Source: JABMQF01 sp964563755
Lineage (GTDB): Archaea > Nanobdellota > Nanobdellia > Woesearchaeales > UBA11576
DNA: 64,000 bases
Reading direction: 5' to 3'
NCBI GenBank assembly: GCA_964563755.1
Contig: CAZLYC010000006.1
Location: 1-64,000, forward strand
Below the pieces are notes generated by a model. The model was not told the origin of the DNA and did no database searches. It was given only the letters and a program-made list of their open reading frames with translations. Positions 60,569-64,000 of this stretch are shown here, piece after piece. Within the stretch, counting starts at the first letter, position 1. Each line of letters starts with the position of its first letter. The position numbers and the translations under genes are program-made.

Positions 60569-61357
60569 CTAGATTTCTTTACTTAAATCAAGGTATCCTT
60601 TCTTGCCTGCCTTGTGTATGTGATGTGTGCCTTCGAAATCACCCATCTTTATCACGCCTATTACCAGGAAAAGGACGAATACAAAATACTGGGCGTAAAA
60701 TAGTTCGAAGTTCAGAGGCAGGTTTATGATATCTATCAGTATCATCGGTGTCGTAGAGAAGACTGACGCCCTGAATACATTGCCGAAGGTTATCTCGAAT
60801 TTGGCTATTCTGGCTATTATGAATGCGACGGCTGCCGCAAGCATTATGATGAGCAGTATCTTTATAGCATAGGCAAGATAGAATATGAACAGCAATGACG
60901 GCAGCAACAAGAGTAGCAGCAGCACGACAATCCCTTCATTGTTGAGGAGGTTCTTGTATTCCTTAAGAGCATATTTGTCTATGTCTCCCATGACGCCTTT
61001 GACATACATATAATCATCAGTTATAAGGAATCTTCCTTCTTCGAGTTTACCTGTAGATTTTCTTGTGTCTACAGTTACGAAAGGGTCATTTTGAGGTATT
61101 GACATCTCTTTCTTCATTGTTGTATTGAAACTCACCTCAAGCTTCTCGAAATTCGACATCTGTGTGCTTACAAAGCTGCCTATGACTGGCAGCATGATTA
61201 TTATTGATATGAAGAATGCCAGGAAAACGAATGAGAAAAGGTAGCCGAATACGCTTCTCATGCTTTTTTCTTTCAGTTCTGCGTATTTCCAAGGGAGCAA
61301 GGATAATCCAAGTGTCTTGAAGAAAGGTATTGGCACATATTCCCGGATAGGTTTCAT
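60569..61357 (-). CDS. DUF1189-like membrane protein
   Basis: 262 residues with five to six membrane helices (SVFGYLFSFVFLAFFISIII, a run of leucines near residues 146-155 and others) and an external domain between helices 1 and 2 (FVTVDTRKSTGKLEEGRF). This pattern resembles the DUF1189/YIP1-type family. Role unknown. About 21 bases upstream of the flavin reductase gene. Confidence 0.75.
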   Translation of the reverse strand: MKPIREYVPIPFFKTLGLSLLPWKYAELKEKSMRSVFGYLFSFVFLAFFISIIIMLPVIGSFVSTQMSNFEKLEVSFNTTMKKEMSIPQNDPFVTVDTRKSTGKLEEGRFLITDDYMYVKGVMGDIDKYALKEYKNLLNNEGIVVLLLLLLLPSLLFIFYLAYAIKILLIIMLAAAVAFIIARIAKFEITFGNVFRASVFSTTPMILIDIINLPLNFELFYAQYFVFVLFLVIGVIKMGDFEGTHHIHKAGKKGYLDLSKEI

Positions 61358-61523
61358 TTTCGCACCTCGTTTTTCTTGGTTGGACCAAAGCAGGCCATGT
61401 TTAAAAACTTTGTCATAGCCTCCAATAACTGCTTTTTAGAGGTTTAAATCAGTTTTCATGCATCAGGACGAATAGAAAAAGGTTTATATAATATAGAAAC
61501 AATATTTTTGCGGGGGTCGAGAG

Positions 61524-62210
61524 ATGGCGAGGGTTTACGCTTCTTTAAGTGCTGTAGCCGACAAAAGCAAGATAGGCAGCAGTCTGGAGATTGCGCTTAA
61601 GTCAGGCATCGATGGTGTTCATTTTGACATACTTGATGGCAGCATGATTGGCAGCAAGACTCCATACACTCCTGATTATTTTGCGAAGGTCGCTAATTTC
61701 TGCAGGACAAGATCTGACAAGTCTGATTTTGCATTAGAAGCGCACATAATATCAAAGGAACCTGGACTCCTGATTGACTCTTACATCAAGGCCGGCGCGA
61801 ACAGGATATCTGTCCCGTATGAAGCTTACGAGGCAAATACAAAAGAATTGCTTGACCTGTTAAGGTCATTGAAAGGTCAAGCGAAGGCAGGAGTGTCTTT
61901 CTATGTTAATGAGATGTCAAAACCTCTTGATTTCAATATCATGATGACCGCAAACTACATACTCCTCGCAGGCTCTAAGACAGTCACAGATACTGCTCCT
62001 ATGATGCCCGCAGCGTTAGGGCACGTGCAGAACATATCTTCGATGAAAAAGAGATATAATCCATCGCTTGAACTTGTTGTTGGAGGCGGAGTTACAGAAG
62101 GGAACGTAAAAGGGTTAAAAGATGCCGGTTCAGATATTCTTGTATTAGGAAATTTCCTTTGGAGTTCAGAGAAGCAAGTTGAGTTCATCAAGAAGGTGAA
62201 GGGTTACTGA
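61524..62210 (+). CDS. Ribulose-phosphate 3-epimerase-like protein
   Basis: 228 residues of the TIM-barrel epimerase family. GVHFDILDGSMIG (His33, Asp35, Asp38) and LEAHIISKEP are present, as in enzymes that interconvert ribulose- and xylulose-5-phosphate. The third active-site segment reads LVVGGGVTEGN, without the Asp usually found before GG, so activity is uncertain. RuBisCO needs ribulose phosphates, so a link to it is possible but 42 kb separates them. Ends overlap a convergent methyltransferase by 23 bases. TATA ATATAATATAG is near 61490. Confidence 0.82.
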   Translation: MARVYASLSAVADKSKIGSSLEIALKSGIDGVHFDILDGSMIGSKTPYTPDYFAKVANFCRTRSDKSDFALEAHIISKEPGLLIDSYIKAGANRISVPYEAYEANTKELLDLLRSLKGQAKAGVSFYVNEMSKPLDFNIMMTANYILLAGSKTVTDTAPMMPAALGHVQNISSMKKRYNPSLELVVGGGVTEGNVKGLKDAGSDILVLGNFLWSSEKQVEFIKKVKGY

Positions 62211-62769
62211 CCTGCTTACTGGTTTGCGATGCGGATTTGCTCTCAGGAACTGCCTTTTTCTCTGGATGCGCCTTGCATATGAATATGAGGTCTTTATCCT
62301 CCTGGACTATTTTCTTAACGCGGAAGTTGATTATTATGAGCTTTGTTATCTCATCTATCTGCTTCGATTTCCGGAGCAATGTTATGACAAACCTGTCCTT
62401 ACCGACCCTCCTCATCTCCATTATTGCTTTTCTTATGTCTGTGAAATTATGTATTGATGTCACGCTTATGACTACATCAAAAGATTTGTCAGGGAAAGGT
62501 ATAGCTTCAGCGGCTGCGACAGTGAATTCCTTTCCGGGATGCTTCTTTTTTGCTATGTCTATCAGTTCCTTGCTTGGGTCTATGCCGAAGCATTTCGCAC
62601 TCCATACAGACGTCGATATACCTGTTCCGCAACCTACATCAAGAAGGCGCTCGTTCTTTTTAGGCACATCCGCCCCAAGTGCAGCCACTATCTCTATCAT
62701 CTTGTTAAGCTGCTCTTCTGTATGGAGCTCGTCATAGCCCTGCGCTATATTATCATAATACTTGTCCAT
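62188..62769 (-). CDS. SAM-dependent methyltransferase
   Basis: 193 residues. Class I fold with motif I RLLDVGCGTGISTSVW, GIDPSKELIDIAKK, and post-I AAAEAIPFPDKSFDVVISVT. The pattern SVTSIHNFTDIRKAIMEMRR places it near the UbiE/methyltransferase-11 type. The Lys/Ser-rich C-terminus (KKAVPESKSASQTSKQVSNP) looks disordered. Start ATG 62769 (MDKYYDNIAQGYDEL) is where similarity begins. Substrate unknown. Confidence 0.88.
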   Translation of the reverse strand: MDKYYDNIAQGYDELHTEEQLNKMIEIVAALGADVPKKNERLLDVGCGTGISTSVWSAKCFGIDPSKELIDIAKKKHPGKEFTVAAAEAIPFPDKSFDVVISVTSIHNFTDIRKAIMEMRRVGKDRFVITLLRKSKQIDEITKLIIINFRVKKIVQEDKDLIFICKAHPEKKAVPESKSASQTSKQVSNPSPS

Positions 62770-62906
62770 GCAGATATTTCTGTGCCCGGGCTTTATTAAT
62801 TTAATCACTTAAGTGACCCTGAAATGCATTTTAAGTATGCCGAAACTTGATATAAATAAACAGGGCAATGACAAAGTTTAAATAACAAAAATCAATCAGC
62901 AGGGGC

Positions 62907-63164
62907 ATGTTTGAATTCAAGAAGTACAGGTTGCTGCTGCTCGGCATATTGGCTATATGCGCTGGAGCATTCCTTCTTGCGGAAGCGAGTTCGAAGCAAG
63001 CAAGGTGCGAGAGCCTGGGCGGACAGCTTGTCCAGCTGCTCGACATGGATACTAAGGAAGGTTGTGCGCAGGTTAAGGTCATGTTCATCTTCGCTTATTC
63101 CGCCATAGCGATAGGCATAGCTCTTATCGTTTCTAATTTTGTCAAGAAACAAGGGAAGCGCTGA
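62907..63164 (+). CDS. Small two-helix membrane protein
   Basis: 85 residues. Two membrane segments, RLLLLGILAICAGAFLLAEA and MFIFAYSAIAIGIALIVSNF, with a short external loop that has two cysteines (ARCESLGGQL and EGCAQVKV), possibly a disulphide. Its stop overlaps the ATG of the next gene (TGATG), so they are co-translated. Confidence 0.75.
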   Translation: MFEFKKYRLLLLGILAICAGAFLLAEASSKQARCESLGGQLVQLLDMDTKEGCAQVKVMFIFAYSAIAIGIALIVSNFVKKQGKR

Positions 63165-64000
63165 TGACACCCAGGCTTGAGCTTGAAGACGATATCGATG
63201 ACAGCGCGAAGAGGAATAAGATAATATCCCTCATTTCAAAGTACACAAGACACAAGTTCGTTAAGCTTGTCCAGCGCGGCAATGCCGCAATATTCTGTGC
63301 GCTGAAGATTGCATTGACAGAAAGCAATAGGAAGTTCATTCTCGTGCCTGACCAGGGAGGCTGGATTTCTTTTCTCACTTATCCGCAAATCCTTGGTTTT
63401 GATATAAGAAAAGTCAAGACCGACAAGGGCATCATTGACCTTGCACATCTTGAGAAAGAGTCAAAAGACTGCGCTGCATTTCTTGTGACGAGCTTCGCAG
63501 GTTATTTTGCAGAGCAGCCTATGGAAGAGATATCAAAAATCTGCAGGAAGAACGGATGCCTGCTGATTGAGGACGCTTCTGGCGCGATAGGCGACAAGAC
63601 CCTTTGTGACGGAAAGCTCTCGGATATCATAGTCGGAAGCTTCGGCCAGTGGAAGCCAGTGAACAACTGCTACGGCGGGTTCATTAGCGTTAAAGATAAG
63701 GGATTTTTTGAAAGGTCAAAAGATATTTTTTCGACAACAAATTTTTTCCCGGATTACGATTTACTGCTTAAGAAACTGGAAGCCGTGCCTGAGAGGTTGA
63801 AGAGCATGATCGCTCTCGCAGATGAGACAAAGAAAGAGCTATCAAAAGAGTTTCCTGGTTTGGAGTTGATGCATCCCGGTCGCAGGGGCCTTAATATAGC
63901 TATAAAAATAAGAAGCGATAAGGATAAAAAGGACATTGACTCTTACTGCAAGAAGAAATGTTTTAATTACGTTGAATGTCCTGAATACGCAAGGACCAAC
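63164..64000 (+). CDS. DegT/DnrJ-type PLP aminotransferase, incomplete at the right edge
   Basis: First 279 residues of a fold-type I PLP enzyme. LVQRGNAAIFCALKIAL (phosphate-binding end), LIEDASGAIGDKTL (the Asp that contacts the pyridine nitrogen) and GSFGQWKPVNNCYGGFISVK (with the Schiff-base Lys in QWKP) match the sugar aminotransferase family. Such enzymes make amino sugars for surface glycans. The start overlaps the upstream membrane protein gene. The C-terminal part is beyond the window. Confidence 0.87.
   Translation, partial: MTPRLELEDDIDDSAKRNKIISLISKYTRHKFVKLVQRGNAAIFCALKIALTESNRKFILVPDQGGWISFLTYPQILGFDIRKVKTDKGIIDLAHLEKESKDCAAFLVTSFAGYFAEQPMEEISKICRKNGCLLIEDASGAIGDKTLCDGKLSDIIVGSFGQWKPVNNCYGGFISVKDKGFFERSKDIFSTTNFFPDYDLLLKKLEAVPERLKSMIALADETKKELSKEFPGLELMHPGRRGLNIAIKIRSDKDKKDIDSYCKKKCFNYVECPEYARTN

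Overview
The window is a stretch of an archaeal chromosome, most likely from a DPANN-type archaeon close to Woesearchaeota or Pacearchaeota. The archaeal signs are: RNA polymerase genes in the order rpoH-rpoB''-rpoB'-rpoA'-rpoA'', with both large subunits split; ribosomal protein L15e; archaeal-type uS12 and uS7; form III RuBisCO; tRNA genes with introns; TATA boxes (TTTATAAA or TTTAAATA) about 25-30 bases before many starts, giving leaderless genes; and TrmB and PIN-domain proteins. The DPANN placement is an inference from gene style (small proteins, bacterial-type guaA and rhlE, Ig-rich surface proteins with a WSC..W..C motif, a putative S-layer protein). No rRNA gene is present to confirm it.

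Layout. 1-6.9 kb: RNA polymerase operon on the minus strand, preceded by tRNA-Lys (three introns) and tRNA-Asp (T-loop intron). 7-17.2 kb: accessory region of micro-proteins, lipoproteins, a DEAD-box helicase, intron-bearing tRNA-Tyr, a DoxX protein, a flavodoxin-fold oxidoreductase and a CYTH protein. 17.2-25.5 kb: PIN protein, form III RuBisCO with a ferritin-like protein behind it, MgtA-like P-type ATPase, folD and guaA. 25.7-32.2 kb: zinc-ribbon protein, an unexpected lytic transglycosylase, two VIT1/CCC1-type membrane proteins around an RNA uracil methyltransferase, then rpsL-rpsG. 32.2-42.7 kb: membrane proteins, SpoIIM-like protein, and two large divergent surface proteins. 42.8-53.3 kb: a transmembrane PP2C phosphatase with a repeated N-terminal motif, TrmB regulator with an operator-like palindrome, methyltransferase, L15e, glycosyltransferase, DHH protein, helical-repeat protein and lipoprotein. 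53.5-64 kb: Rad50, tRNA-Pro, a NEW3-like membrane protein, flavin reductase, a ribulose-phosphate-epimerase-like protein, a methyltransferase and an incomplete PLP aminotransferase.

The most unusual signal is a dispersed set of eight intergenic palindromic elements of 91-109 bp at 23.7, 23.8, 28.9, 41.5, 51.3, 51.4, 56.5 and 56.7 kb. Each has 8-12 bp terminal inverted repeats whose sequence differs between copies while pairing is kept, two inner GCTCGC boxes in direct orientation, and one of two conserved cores. Six of the eight form three composite pairs, always one element of each core family back to back in the same relative arrangement. I know of no described family that matches; they could be structured RNAs, bidirectional terminators or non-autonomous mobile elements.

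Functional links: RuBisCO, the epimerase-like protein, folD and guaA touch ribose-phosphate and purine metabolism. The ferritin-like protein and two CCC1-type proteins suggest iron handling. The PP2C phosphatase, surface proteins, lipoproteins and glycosyltransferase point to an active cell envelope.
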